Source of the DNA: Mycobacterium sp. 1245805.9
GTDB taxonomy: Bacteria; Actinomycetota; Actinomycetes; Mycobacteriales; Mycobacteriaceae
Assembly (NCBI RefSeq): GCF_001672915.1
Contig: NZ_LZKR01000153.1
Location: forward strand, 1 to 64,000
Reading direction: 5' to 3'
Length of the DNA stretch: 64,000 bases
The notes under the pieces are model-generated. The model was not told the origin of the DNA, made no database searches, and saw nothing but the letters and a program-made list of their open reading frames with translations. How positions within the stretch are numbered: the first letter of the stretch is position 1; every line of letters starts with the position of its first letter. A program made the translations under genes and the position numbers. Below are positions 27,026-34,677 of the stretch, one piece after another.

Positions 27026-27685
27026 CGCCCCGATCGGGCTGGAGTCCAGCTGCTCGAGGAGATCTTGCGGATCGGTGAAAATCGGTGACGCGCCGGCCGA
27101 CTCCAATTCGGCGCGGGAGATGCCGCCGCTCAACAGCCCGATGCACGGCAGTCCCGCGGCGGCGGCGGCGTGGGCGTCCCACACGGCGTCGCCGACGAGC
27201 ACCGCGTGGTCGGCGTCCACGCCGGCCCGGTCCAGCGCCACCTGCACGATGCCCGGGTCGGGTTTGGCGGTGTCGACGTCGCGTGACGACGTCTTCTCGC
27301 CGATGACGTCGTCGCAGTCGAGCGTCTTGAGCAGGGTTTTGAGTTCGTCGTCGGGCGCCGAACTGGCCAGCACCACTTGCAGTCCGAGGTCGGCGACGCG
27401 GTGCAAAAGCTCGCGGGCCCCGGGCAACGGGGCCAGTAACCCTGTGACCTCGCGGTAGTAGCGGCTGTGCCCGTCGCTGAGCCGGTCCTGCACGTCATCG
27501 GGTGCGTCGTTGGAAAGCGTGCGCACCAACGTGTCGCCGTCCATGCCGATGCAGCGGTGGATCTGCCACCCCGCGACCGGCATGCCTTCGGCGTCGAAGG
27601 CGCGCTGCCACGCGTAGACGTGCAGATAGTTGGAATCGACGAGGGTCCCGTCCACGTCAAACAGGACGGCGGGCGCTTTGTGCAT
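26993..27685 (-). CDS. HAD superfamily hydrolase (beta-phosphoglucomutase/phosphatase-like)
   Basis: The protein has 230 residues. Motif I is VLFDVDGTLVDS with both catalytic aspartates, motif II is VVLASSAPDDE and motif III/IV is DTAKPDPGI with LVGDAVWDA. A helical cap lies between, about residues 17-85, as in the CbbY/Gph group. The substrate is probably a small phosphorylated metabolite. The ATG at 27685 was chosen because earlier in-frame sequence is not conserved-looking. Confidence 0.88.
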   Translation of the reverse strand: MHKAPAVLFDVDGTLVDSNYLHVYAWQRAFDAEGMPVAGWQIHRCIGMDGDTLVRTLSNDAPDDVQDRLSDGHSRYYREVTGLLAPLPGARELLHRVADLGLQVVLASSAPDDELKTLLKTLDCDDVIGEKTSSRDVDTAKPDPGIVQVALDRAGVDADHAVLVGDAVWDAHAAAAAGLPCIGLLSGGISRAELESAGASPIFTDPQDLLEQLDSSPIGALHTVSAQQQR

Positions 27686-27728
27686 GCGCGGGGCATACCC
27701 GCGGCGGGGCCGGCTGACACGAGCCGCC

Positions 27729-27753
27729 GTTTGGCCCATGGGGGCGGTGGGTA
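27729..27753 (+). promoter_or_regulatory. SigF-like promoter for the UsfY-like gene
   Basis: GTTT at 27729-27732 and GGGTA at 27749-27753 are 16 bases apart, matching the SigF pattern. The expected start near 27761 leaves a leader of about 67 bases before the TTG at 27828. The downstream gene resembles UsfY, which is encoded next to sigF in M. tuberculosis. Confidence 0.55.
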
Positions 27754-27827
27754 GACCTCGACGAGGCTTCGGCGCGATCTGCCCTGCGAACAGCACTGGC
27801 ACAAAAGCTTTTTCACGAGGAGAGAAT

Positions 27828-28139
27828 TTGCGAACCCCGAAAAGCGACCCGGTTGACCACCACCGAACTTCTCGTCAGCATGCCGGCGAATCGTTCACGT
27901 ACGCCGCCAATGCTCCAGGCCTCGCGTGGGCGGCCGTCGCGGTGGTCGCCCTGGTGATCGGCCTGTACGCGTTCGCGACCGGCCATGTCCTGGTCGGTTC
28001 GGTGGTCGTGCTGTTGGCGGCCGTGTCGGGCGCCGCCGGTGTGGCCTGGCTGTTGCAGACCCACCGCAAGGTGCGGGCGGCCGAACTGCGCTGGCAGGCA
28101 ACGCATTCCGACGAGCCCGCACCGCCGCCGAGCAGTTGA
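27828..28139 (+). CDS. Small membrane protein, UsfY-like
   Basis: A TTG start with GAGGAGAG ahead gives 103 residues. The segment DPVDHHRTSRQHAGES near residue 7 resembles the N-terminus of UsfY, the small protein encoded upstream of the sigF operon. Two hydrophobic helices follow (about 30-50 and 53-73), then a short charged tail. UsfY has no known activity. The SigF-like promoter upstream agrees with the resemblance. Identity rests on a remembered motif and should be checked. Confidence 0.65.
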   Translation: MRTPKSDPVDHHRTSRQHAGESFTYAANAPGLAWAAVAVVALVIGLYAFATGHVLVGSVVVLLAAVSGAAGVAWLLQTHRKVRAAELRWQATHSDEPAPPPSS

Positions 28140-28203
28140 CCGTTGCGCGGCCGCGCCGCAGCCGAAATGTTTAATTTTCGGGCTGACCGGGCATAAGGGG
28201 CGC

Positions 28204-28476
28204 ATGTTCGACACGTCCGGCCCGTTGCGCCCCACCGTCGCGGGCCTCGTGGCTGCCGCCGTCTGGGCGGTCGGCCTGGCGGTTGGCGTTCTTGCGCTGG
28301 TCGCCGGGCATCCGGGGGTGGCGGTCCTTGCGCTGTTCCTCGCCGTCGTGGCGCCCTGGTTCGGCCTGGCTTTTGTATCGCGGAGTCAGCGACGGGCCTT
28401 CAACGTCGCACTGTTTCTGCACGGCACCAGAGCCGACGACTCCACGGCGCGCGTCAAGGCGCCAATCGCCTGCTGA
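28204..28476 (+). CDS. Small two-helix membrane protein, unknown
   Basis: The protein has 90 residues with two hydrophobic helices (about 11-33 and 36-56) and a basic tail. AAGGGG lies just ahead of the ATG. I do not recognise a family. A GTTT-N16-GGGCAT sequence (28172-28197) resembles a SigF promoter with one mismatch and would make a nearly leaderless transcript. The position between a UsfY-like gene and a DUF4193 gene suggests a stress-regulated membrane protein. Confidence 0.6.
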   Translation: MFDTSGPLRPTVAGLVAAAVWAVGLAVGVLALVAGHPGVAVLALFLAVVAPWFGLAFVSRSQRRAFNVALFLHGTRADDSTARVKAPIAC

Positions 28477-28540
28477 GTCGGCCCTCCACCCGACATGGGA
28501 GGCGCTCAATTGTCGTTCACGCAATTTTTTGGGCCGAGTA

Positions 28541-28567
28541 GGTGTTATCGGCAGTTGATCGGGGTAT
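28541..28567 (+). promoter_or_regulatory. SigF-like promoter for the DUF4193 gene
   Basis: GGTGTT at 28541-28546 and GGGTAT at 28562-28567 are separated by 15 bases. The -10 box is a perfect SigF match and the -35 differs by one base. The expected start near 28574 gives a leader of about 58 bases to the ATG at 28632. Confidence 0.5.
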
Positions 28568-28631
28568 CGACTGACCCACGGGTGAGTACAGGCAAGTGCG
28601 TCAACCCGTCGTCCAGCAGGGAGGAACAGCC

Positions 28632-28928
28632 ATGACGACCACCAGCGATTACGACGCACGCCGCATACCCGACGTCGAGACCCAGGATGCATCCGCACTA
28701 CGCGAGCTCGCGACCACCGGCTCACCGACAGCGGTCGTCGACGAGGACCCCAACGACGTCGTCTTCTTCGAGCTGCCGGGCGCGGATCTTTCCGGCGAGG
28801 AATTGTCGGTGACGGTGATACCGCAGCGCTCCGACGAGTTCACGTGTTCAAGCTGCTTTCTAGTGCAGCACCGCAGCCGGTTGCGCCCCTCGAGCTCGGG
28901 TCTTCCAGTCTGCGCAGACTGCGCGTAA
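28632..28928 (+). CDS. DUF4193 zinc-ribbon protein
   Basis: The protein has 98 residues and is acidic. The C-terminal part carries CSSC and CADC pairs about 30 residues apart (FTCSSCFLVQHRS ... VCADCA), a zinc-ribbon arrangement. This matches the DUF4193 family, widespread in actinobacteria and of unknown function, which usually has an acidic N-terminus like VVDEDPNDVVFFELPGADL. GAGGAA lies ahead of the ATG. A SigF-like promoter is upstream. Confidence 0.85.
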   Translation: MTTTSDYDARRIPDVETQDASALRELATTGSPTAVVDEDPNDVVFFELPGADLSGEELSVTVIPQRSDEFTCSSCFLVQHRSRLRPSSSGLPVCADCA

Positions 28929-28981
28929 CCCCGTCGCGGGCGGCCTTGACCAGCTAGGCCCGCCGTGTTTCTGTCGTCAGC

Positions 28982-30304
28982 GTGCCCTTGAGCCGTCCGC
29001 CCGGCCTGCCGGCTCCGCGCACGCTGCGGCCAATGTTCGCCGCGGCGTATGCGGCCGCCTATCTTGTCGGCGGCGAGCGGCGGATGCTGCGGTTGATCCG
29101 CCGCTACGGGCCGATCATGACCATGCCGGTTCTCAGCCTGGGCAACGTGGCGATCGTGTCGGACCCCGAACTGGTCAAGCAGGTTTTCACCGCGCCGCCG
29201 GACGTGCTGCTCGGCGGCGAGGGCGTGGGACCGGCGGCGGCCATCTACGGCTCGGGGTCGATGTTCGTCCAGGAGGAGCCGGAGCATCTGCGCCGGCGCA
29301 AGCTGCTGACACCCCCGCTGCACGGCGCCGCGCTGAGCAGTTACGTACCGATCATGCAGGACTGCGCCCGCGCGGCGATGCACAGCTGGCCCGTCGACCG
29401 ACCGTTCGAAATGCTGAAGGCGGCGCGGGCGCTGACGCTGGACGTGATCGTCAGGGTCACCTTCGGCGTCGATGATCCCGAGGAGGTCCGCCGGCTGGGC
29501 CGGCCCTTCGAGCGCCTGCTGAACCTCGGCGTCTCAGAGCAATTGACCGTCCGCTACGCGCTTCGTCACCTCGGCGCGCTAAGGGTGTGGCCGCAGCGGG
29601 CGCGGGCCAACGACGAGATCGACGGCGTCGTCATGCCGCTCATCGCGCGACGGCGAGAAGACCCCCGCTTGAGCGAGCAGCTCGACATCCTCTCGTTGCT
29701 GATGTGTGCCCGCGGCGACGACGGGGAACGGCTGTCCGACAGCGAGATTCGCGACGACGTGATCACTCTGATGCTGGCCGGTCACGAGACCACCGCGACG
29801 ACGCTGGCGTGGGTCTTCGACCTGCTGCTGCACCACCCCGATGCGCTACGACGGGTACAGGACGAAGCGTTGAGCGGGGAGGAGGCCTTCACGACCGCCG
29901 TGATCCACGAGACGCTGCGGGTCCGGCCGCCGGCGCCGTTCACGGCCCGCGTTGCGGCGCAACCGTTTCCGATCGGCGGCTACCTCGTCGAGCCCGGCAC
30001 GCGCATCGTCGTCCACATCATCGCGATCAACCGCAACCCGCGCACCTACGAGCGCCCCAACGAGTTCCGCCCGGAGAGATTCCTCGGCACCCGGCCCGAG
30101 ACCTACGCGTGGGTGCCGTTCGGCGGCGGCATCAAACGGTGTCTGGGCGCCGCGTTCTCGATGCGCGAGCTGATCACCGTGCTGCACACGCTGCTGCGCG
30201 AGGGCGAGTTCACCGCCGTCGACGAGAAGCCGGAGAGGATCGTGCGGCGCTCCATCATGCTCGCGCCGCGCTACGGGACCCGGGTTCGGTTCCGCCTCCG
30301 CTGA
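28982..30304 (+). CDS. Cytochrome P450
   Basis: The GTG start gives 440 residues. The oxygen-activation motif AGHETTATT lies near residue 265, the ExxR motif is ETLR, and the haem loop is FGGGIKRCLGA with Cys387 as the haem ligand. The class is bacterial soluble P450 needing ferredoxin and reductase; neither gene is nearby. The position matches cyp137 (Rv3685c) in M. tuberculosis, but I cannot confirm orthology. The substrate is unknown. Confidence 0.92.
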   Translation: MPLSRPPGLPAPRTLRPMFAAAYAAAYLVGGERRMLRLIRRYGPIMTMPVLSLGNVAIVSDPELVKQVFTAPPDVLLGGEGVGPAAAIYGSGSMFVQEEPEHLRRRKLLTPPLHGAALSSYVPIMQDCARAAMHSWPVDRPFEMLKAARALTLDVIVRVTFGVDDPEEVRRLGRPFERLLNLGVSEQLTVRYALRHLGALRVWPQRARANDEIDGVVMPLIARRREDPRLSEQLDILSLLMCARGDDGERLSDSEIRDDVITLMLAGHETTATTLAWVFDLLLHHPDALRRVQDEALSGEEAFTTAVIHETLRVRPPAPFTARVAAQPFPIGGYLVEPGTRIVVHIIAINRNPRTYERPNEFRPERFLGTRPETYAWVPFGGGIKRCLGAAFSMRELITVLHTLLREGEFTAVDEKPERIVRRSIMLAPRYGTRVRFRLR

Positions 30305-30363
30305 ATTGTCGTAACCCTCCGCTACGTTCATCGCACGAGTCCGCATCGCCACCGTGGGGAGTC

Positions 30364-30957
30364 ATGGAGATAGCCGCCGGGTCCTTGCTGCTGTTGGGGT
30401 TCGCTGTCCCTTGGTATTTCGCCCAGCACGCCACCGGCAGCGTCCCGGCGGGATTTTCGGCCGGTCTGACCGGCCTCGCCCTGACCGTCGTCGCCCTGCT
30501 GTGGCTCGGCCTCCGACGCGACCGTTATAACGTCGGGCGGCAGCGACGGCGCGACATGCGATACGCGGCGTCGGACCTGGCGGCCATCGACCAAATGTCG
30601 GGCGTCGAGTTCGAGGAATTCGTTGCGGCACAGCTTCGAACCGTGGGGTGGAGCGTCGCGCACACCGCCAGCACGGGTGACTACGGTGTGGATCTGATCG
30701 CGAAGCGCGACGGCGCGTGCATGGCGGTCCAATGCAAGAGGCAGGCGAAGGCCGTCGGGGTGGCCGCCGTCCAGCAGGTGGTGGCCGGCGCCCTGCACCA
30801 CCGGTGCAACCAAACGGTCGTGGTGACCAATCAGGGGTTCACGAAGGCCGCCCGCCAGTTAGCGACGACGCACCGTTGCCGCCTCGTCGGTAGGGAGCAG
30901 GTGCAGATCTGGGCGCGGGCCGATCGTCGGCGGGTCCAACCCGAGTTGGAAGGCTAG
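30364..30957 (+). CDS. Membrane-anchored Mrr-type restriction endonuclease domain protein
   Basis: The protein has 197 residues. Two hydrophobic helices (about residues 4-22 and 31-54) precede a PD-(D/E)xK nuclease domain of the Mrr family: MSGVEFEEFVAAQLRTVGW, then GDYGVDLIAKRDG with the active-site Asp and AVQCKRQ with the Gln-x-Lys. The Mrr group cuts modified or foreign DNA, while membrane-tethered versions have no agreed role. The start ATG lies 60 bases after the P450 stop. The next gene is an unknown membrane protein on the opposite strand. Confidence 0.82.
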   Translation: MEIAAGSLLLLGFAVPWYFAQHATGSVPAGFSAGLTGLALTVVALLWLGLRRDRYNVGRQRRRDMRYAASDLAAIDQMSGVEFEEFVAAQLRTVGWSVAHTASTGDYGVDLIAKRDGACMAVQCKRQAKAVGVAAVQQVVAGALHHRCNQTVVVTNQGFTKAARQLATTHRCRLVGREQVQIWARADRRRVQPELEG

Positions 30958-31014
30958 CCGCCACGTGCCGTGATCTGTGCCCGCAGGCCGTCGCTCCGAA
31001 GAGATCGACAGCGG

Positions 31015-32079
31015 TTACTTGGGCGCGATACGGCCGTTGACCGCGGCGGTGGACTGGGTACCGATGACCTCGCGAGGATCAGCCGCCGGAACGGCCCGGC
31101 CGTCGATGTCGTCGTTTGCAGGCGGTCGCGTCGTGTCCTCCTTGGTTTCCGGGAAGGCGTCCCAATACCAGAAGTCTGGCCCGGGCACCGAAGCGGAAAT
31201 AAACAAGAAAATCACGAGCGGAAAGAACATGCCCAACACAACCGCAAAGAATGCCGCTACGCCGCCGGGCACAGAATTATTAGAAATGAGACTGGCGTGC
31301 AAAGGCGCCACCAAGGCCATGCCGGCCGTCAACACCACTACGCAGATGACGGGTCCTCGTCGCAAAAGTCGCGCTACCTTGGACTCGTCGCGTTCGTCCC
31401 ACTTTCCATCAATTCTTTTCTGTCGGACCCGGTAATATCCTGCGGTCCGGACGTAGATTATGCGGGCGTCAACAGCCATGCTCAACCCAAATGTCCACCA
31501 AGCTACGGCCTTCAAAGAACTCGGCGCATGGACGCCGAGGCTGCCCATCAGGTCGTAATAACCGAGCGAACCCCTCGTCAATAGCAGCGATACCGTGGCA
31601 ATGGCGACGAACACAAGGAAGTTGCCAAGATGTATCAGGGTTCTGCGGTCCTGAGCGCCGTTTTCCTGGGCGTTCCGGCTAATGTTTCCGTCCACCGCGT
31701 GAGCCATCATCCAGACCAGTCCGGCGACCGCGACGACGAAGCCCACGCCCAACATGCCGTTCGCGGTCGTTCCCTGCGTCCAGCCGACGCTGCAGGCGAC
31801 TTTTGCCGAGCCTTGTATGACCTGGTCGCCGGATTTAGCCGGGGCTTGCGCCGTGATACCGACAAACTGATTGCAAGCCAGTGCCAGAACCAGCAACCCT
31901 GGCGCAAATAGCGCGACGGCGTGCAGGATTTTGTCCTCTCTCCGTTCTCTGCCCAGCAAGAAGGCGATCGCGGAGATCATGAAGCCGGTCAGCAGAGCCG
32001 CAAAACCCGCGTCGGCCGGAGCGGCGGCAATAAAACTCACCAGGACGTTGTCGCCCCGACAATGCTCGTCAAAATTCAT
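31015..32079 (-). CDS. Multi-pass membrane protein, unknown
   Basis: The protein has 354 residues with about eight hydrophobic segments, at roughly residues 25-45, 53-70, 105-130, 150-168, 183-203, 245-265 and 275-300. A charged stretch of QKRIDGKWDERDE lies between the later helices, and the C-terminal 45 residues are hydrophilic. No family is recognised. Base composition is lower in GC and codons are less biased than in the flanking genes, which suggests transfer. It lies between the Mrr gene and tRNA-Pro, on the tRNA strand. Confidence 0.65.
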   Translation of the reverse strand: MNFDEHCRGDNVLVSFIAAAPADAGFAALLTGFMISAIAFLLGRERREDKILHAVALFAPGLLVLALACNQFVGITAQAPAKSGDQVIQGSAKVACSVGWTQGTTANGMLGVGFVVAVAGLVWMMAHAVDGNISRNAQENGAQDRRTLIHLGNFLVFVAIATVSLLLTRGSLGYYDLMGSLGVHAPSSLKAVAWWTFGLSMAVDARIIYVRTAGYYRVRQKRIDGKWDERDESKVARLLRRGPVICVVVLTAGMALVAPLHASLISNNSVPGGVAAFFAVVLGMFFPLVIFLFISASVPGPDFWYWDAFPETKEDTTRPPANDDIDGRAVPAADPREVIGTQSTAAVNGRIAPK

Positions 32080-32396
32080 GACGCCATCCCTTCGTGCTCA
32101 GATGGCGGCCCGCAGTCGCCGCGCGGTCAGTTCTACGCACTAGCGGGCCAGCCAATTCCGTGACGGTTCCAGCAGTCGCCGACGTCGCTAATACTTCACC
32201 CGGATATGCGCGGCGGATAGAGTAGGCGGCTACTCGGATTCACGGCGAATGAGCGCCGCGCCGTAATGCGTAGGCGCAGTGGGCTGCTGATGATCGCCGG
32301 CGGTGCCCCGGCGCGTTTCAAACGCGATAGCGCATCCGATATCGCGTTCGCGAATCGAGTGGTGGCCCCGGCGTGACGCCGGAGGGCCAGTGACAG
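32080..32396. other. Gene-free stretch with inverted repeats
   Basis: No gene is supported in these 317 bases. A perfect 9-base inverted repeat AACGCGATA / TATCGCGTT lies at 32321-32329 and 32340-32348. A second hairpin at 32363-32389 (TGGCC, CCGGCG, loop TGA, CGCCGG, GGCCA) follows the tRNA-Pro 3-prime end and could stop its transcript, though it has no T run. Confidence 0.6.
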
Positions 32397-32470
<74 letters not shown>

Positions 32471-32523
32471 CTTGAAGCCACGACAGCGTATCGCACCGGC
32501 CGGTCGGCTGGCCAAACCGCTGG

Positions 32524-33636
32524 CTATGGGCTCGACCACGCGCAGCTGCGCTCGAATTCGACCAGCGCCTCGGCGGGGCCGGACGGATCGAGCCCCTGCG
32601 CGCTGACCCACTCGTCGCTGAAATAGGTGTCGGCGTAGCGGTCGCCGCTGTCGGCCAGCAGGGTGACCACCGACCCGCTGCGGCCCTGGGAGACCATCTC
32701 GGCGAGCAGCCCGAAGGCGCCCCAGAGGTTGGTGCCCGTCGACGGCCCCACCCGGCGCCCCAGCACGGCGCTGACGTGGCGGGCGGCGGCGATGGACGCC
32801 GCGTCGGGCACCGCGACCATGCGGTCCACGACGCCGGGCAGAAACGACGGCTCGACGCGCGGTCGACCGATGCCCTCGATCCGGGAGGACACCGGCATCA
32901 CGATGTCGTCGCGGTCCTCGGCGTAGGCGGGAAAGAACGCGGAGTTCTCCGGGTCGACGACGCACAACCGGGTCGCGTGGCGCCGGTAGCGGATGTAGCG
33001 GCCAATGGTCGCGCTGGTGCCGCCGGTGCCCGCGCCGACGACGATCCACTCCGGGACGGGGTGCCGCTCGTCGCGCATCTGCTCGTAGATCGACTCGGCG
33101 ATGTTGTTGTTGCCGCGCCAGTCGGTGGCGCGCTCGGCGTTGGTGAACTGGTCCAGGTAGTGGCCGCCGGTGTCCTTCGCGACGCGCTCGGCCTCGGCGT
33201 ACACCTGGCTCGAATCCGTCACGAAATGACAACGGCCGCCTTGTGATTCGATCAGCTTGATCTTGGAGGCGCTGGTCGACGCGGGCATCACCGCGACGAA
33301 CGGCAGCCCCAGCAGGGCCGCGAAGTAGGCCTCCGACACCGCCGTCGAACCCGAGGACGCCTCGACGACCGTGGTGCCCTCGCCGATCCAGCCGTTGCAC
33401 AGCGCGTACAGAAACAACGAGCGCGCCAGCCGGTGCTTGAGGCTGCCGGTGATGTGCGTGCTCTCGTCCTTGAGGTACAGCGCGACATCCGCGTCGCCGC
33501 CCCACGCCGACGGCAGGGGATAGCGCAGCAGGTGGGTGTCGGCGCTGCGCCGCGCGTCGGCCTGGATCAGCCGGACCGCGTCGTCCGTCCAGCTTCGTGG
33601 CAGGGTGCGGACCGCGATCCGGGTCCGGTCGCTCAA
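32524..33636 (-). CDS. cds1: PLP-dependent cysteine desulfhydrase / cysteine synthase-like (Rv3684-like)
   Basis: From the TTG at 33636, overlapping the upstream stop as TTGA, the protein has 370 residues. Fold-type II PLP landmarks are STHITGSLKHRLA with the PLP lysine, EASSGSTAVSEAYFAA for the phosphate and substrate loop, and GAGTGGTSATIGRY. M. tuberculosis Rv3684 (Cds1) is reported to degrade cysteine to hydrogen sulfide. The gene follows the metallophosphoesterase gene in the same direction, so they are probably co-transcribed. Confidence 0.85.
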   Translation of the reverse strand: MSDRTRIAVRTLPRSWTDDAVRLIQADARRSADTHLLRYPLPSAWGGDADVALYLKDESTHITGSLKHRLARSLFLYALCNGWIGEGTTVVEASSGSTAVSEAYFAALLGLPFVAVMPASTSASKIKLIESQGGRCHFVTDSSQVYAEAERVAKDTGGHYLDQFTNAERATDWRGNNNIAESIYEQMRDERHPVPEWIVVGAGTGGTSATIGRYIRYRRHATRLCVVDPENSAFFPAYAEDRDDIVMPVSSRIEGIGRPRVEPSFLPGVVDRMVAVPDAASIAAARHVSAVLGRRVGPSTGTNLWGAFGLLAEMVSQGRSGSVVTLLADSGDRYADTYFSDEWVSAQGLDPSGPAEALVEFERSCAWSSP

Positions 33637-34607
33637 CGCACCGAAGCGGTCGGCTGTGAACGGCTCAGGTCGCTGGTGGAATCGCGGTCGCCCATCGGGC
33701 TGGCGATCAGCGTCAGCAGGGTCGCCTCGGGCCGGCAGCAGAACCGCACCGGCGCAAACGGCGAGGTGCCGAGCCCGGCCGAGACGTGCAGCGCCATGTT
33801 CGCGCCCCAGCGCGACGGTCCCTTGGCCCGCGAGCGGTCCAGGCCGCAGTTTGTCACCAGGGCCCCGTAGAACGGCAGGCACAGCTGCCCGCCGTGCGTG
33901 TGCCCCGCCATCACCAGCTGGTAGCCGTCGGCGGCGAAGCGATCCAGCACCCGGGGCTCCGGGGAGTGCGTCAGACCGAGCCGCAGGTTCGCGGCCGGGC
34001 TGGCCGGCCCCGCGATCGCGTCGTAACGGTCCCGGTCGATGTGCGGGTCGTCCACGCCCGCGGCGGCGATGTGCAGGCCGGCCACCTCGAACTCGCGGCG
34101 GGTGTGCGTCAGGTCGAGCCAGCCGCGCTCGGTGAACGCCGCCCGCAGATCCTGCCAGGGCAGCGGCTCGCCGCGAACCCGGTGGGACGGGTTGGTGAGG
34201 TAGTTCAGCGGGTTCTTCAGGCGGGGCCCGAAGTAGTCGTTGCTGCCGAAGACGAAGACGCCCGGGCGCGACAGCAGGTCGCCCAGCGTCTGCACCACCG
34301 CGGGCACCGCCTTGGGGTGCGCCAGGTTGTCGCCGGTGTTGACGACCAGGTCGGGTTCCCACGCGGCCAGCTCGCGCAACCAGGCCTGCTTGCGGCGCTG
34401 GTTGGGCGTCATGTGCAGATCGCTGATGTGCAGCACCCGTAGCGGCGTGGAGCCCGGTGACAGGACGGGCATGGTTATCTCGCGCAGGACGAACGCGTTG
34501 CGCTCGACGAGCGAGGCATAACCGATGCCGGCCAGGGTCGAGCCGAGCACGACGGCGCCGGTGCGCATCAGGACGGGCAGCGGGGCAATCGGGCGAACGT
34601 CAGCCAT
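33633..34607 (-). CDS. Calcineurin-like metallophosphoesterase (Rv3683-like)
   Basis: The protein has 324 residues. The five metallophosphoesterase blocks are present: HISDLHM, NTGDNL, FGSNDYFGPR (with Asn-Asp in place of the usual Asn-His), and AGHTHGGQLCLP. A hydrophobic stretch at about residues 10-30 may anchor it. The family acts on phosphoesters in nucleotides, proteins or lipids; the substrate is unknown. Its stop overlaps the cds1 start by 4 bases. The start at 34607 lies 70 bases downstream of the ponA2 stop at 34678, so ponA2 readthrough is possible. Confidence 0.88.
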   Translation of the reverse strand: MADVRPIAPLPVLMRTGAVVLGSTLAGIGYASLVERNAFVLREITMPVLSPGSTPLRVLHISDLHMTPNQRRKQAWLRELAAWEPDLVVNTGDNLAHPKAVPAVVQTLGDLLSRPGVFVFGSNDYFGPRLKNPLNYLTNPSHRVRGEPLPWQDLRAAFTERGWLDLTHTRREFEVAGLHIAAAGVDDPHIDRDRYDAIAGPASPAANLRLGLTHSPEPRVLDRFAADGYQLVMAGHTHGGQLCLPFYGALVTNCGLDRSRAKGPSRWGANMALHVSAGLGTSPFAPVRFCCRPEATLLTLIASPMGDRDSTSDLSRSQPTASVR

Positions 34608-34677
34608 GCAGGAAGCCTACTGCCGGTAGCGGTCTCGGCGCGTATAGCTTGCGCCACAAGTCCGTTTTGCAGGCCCG

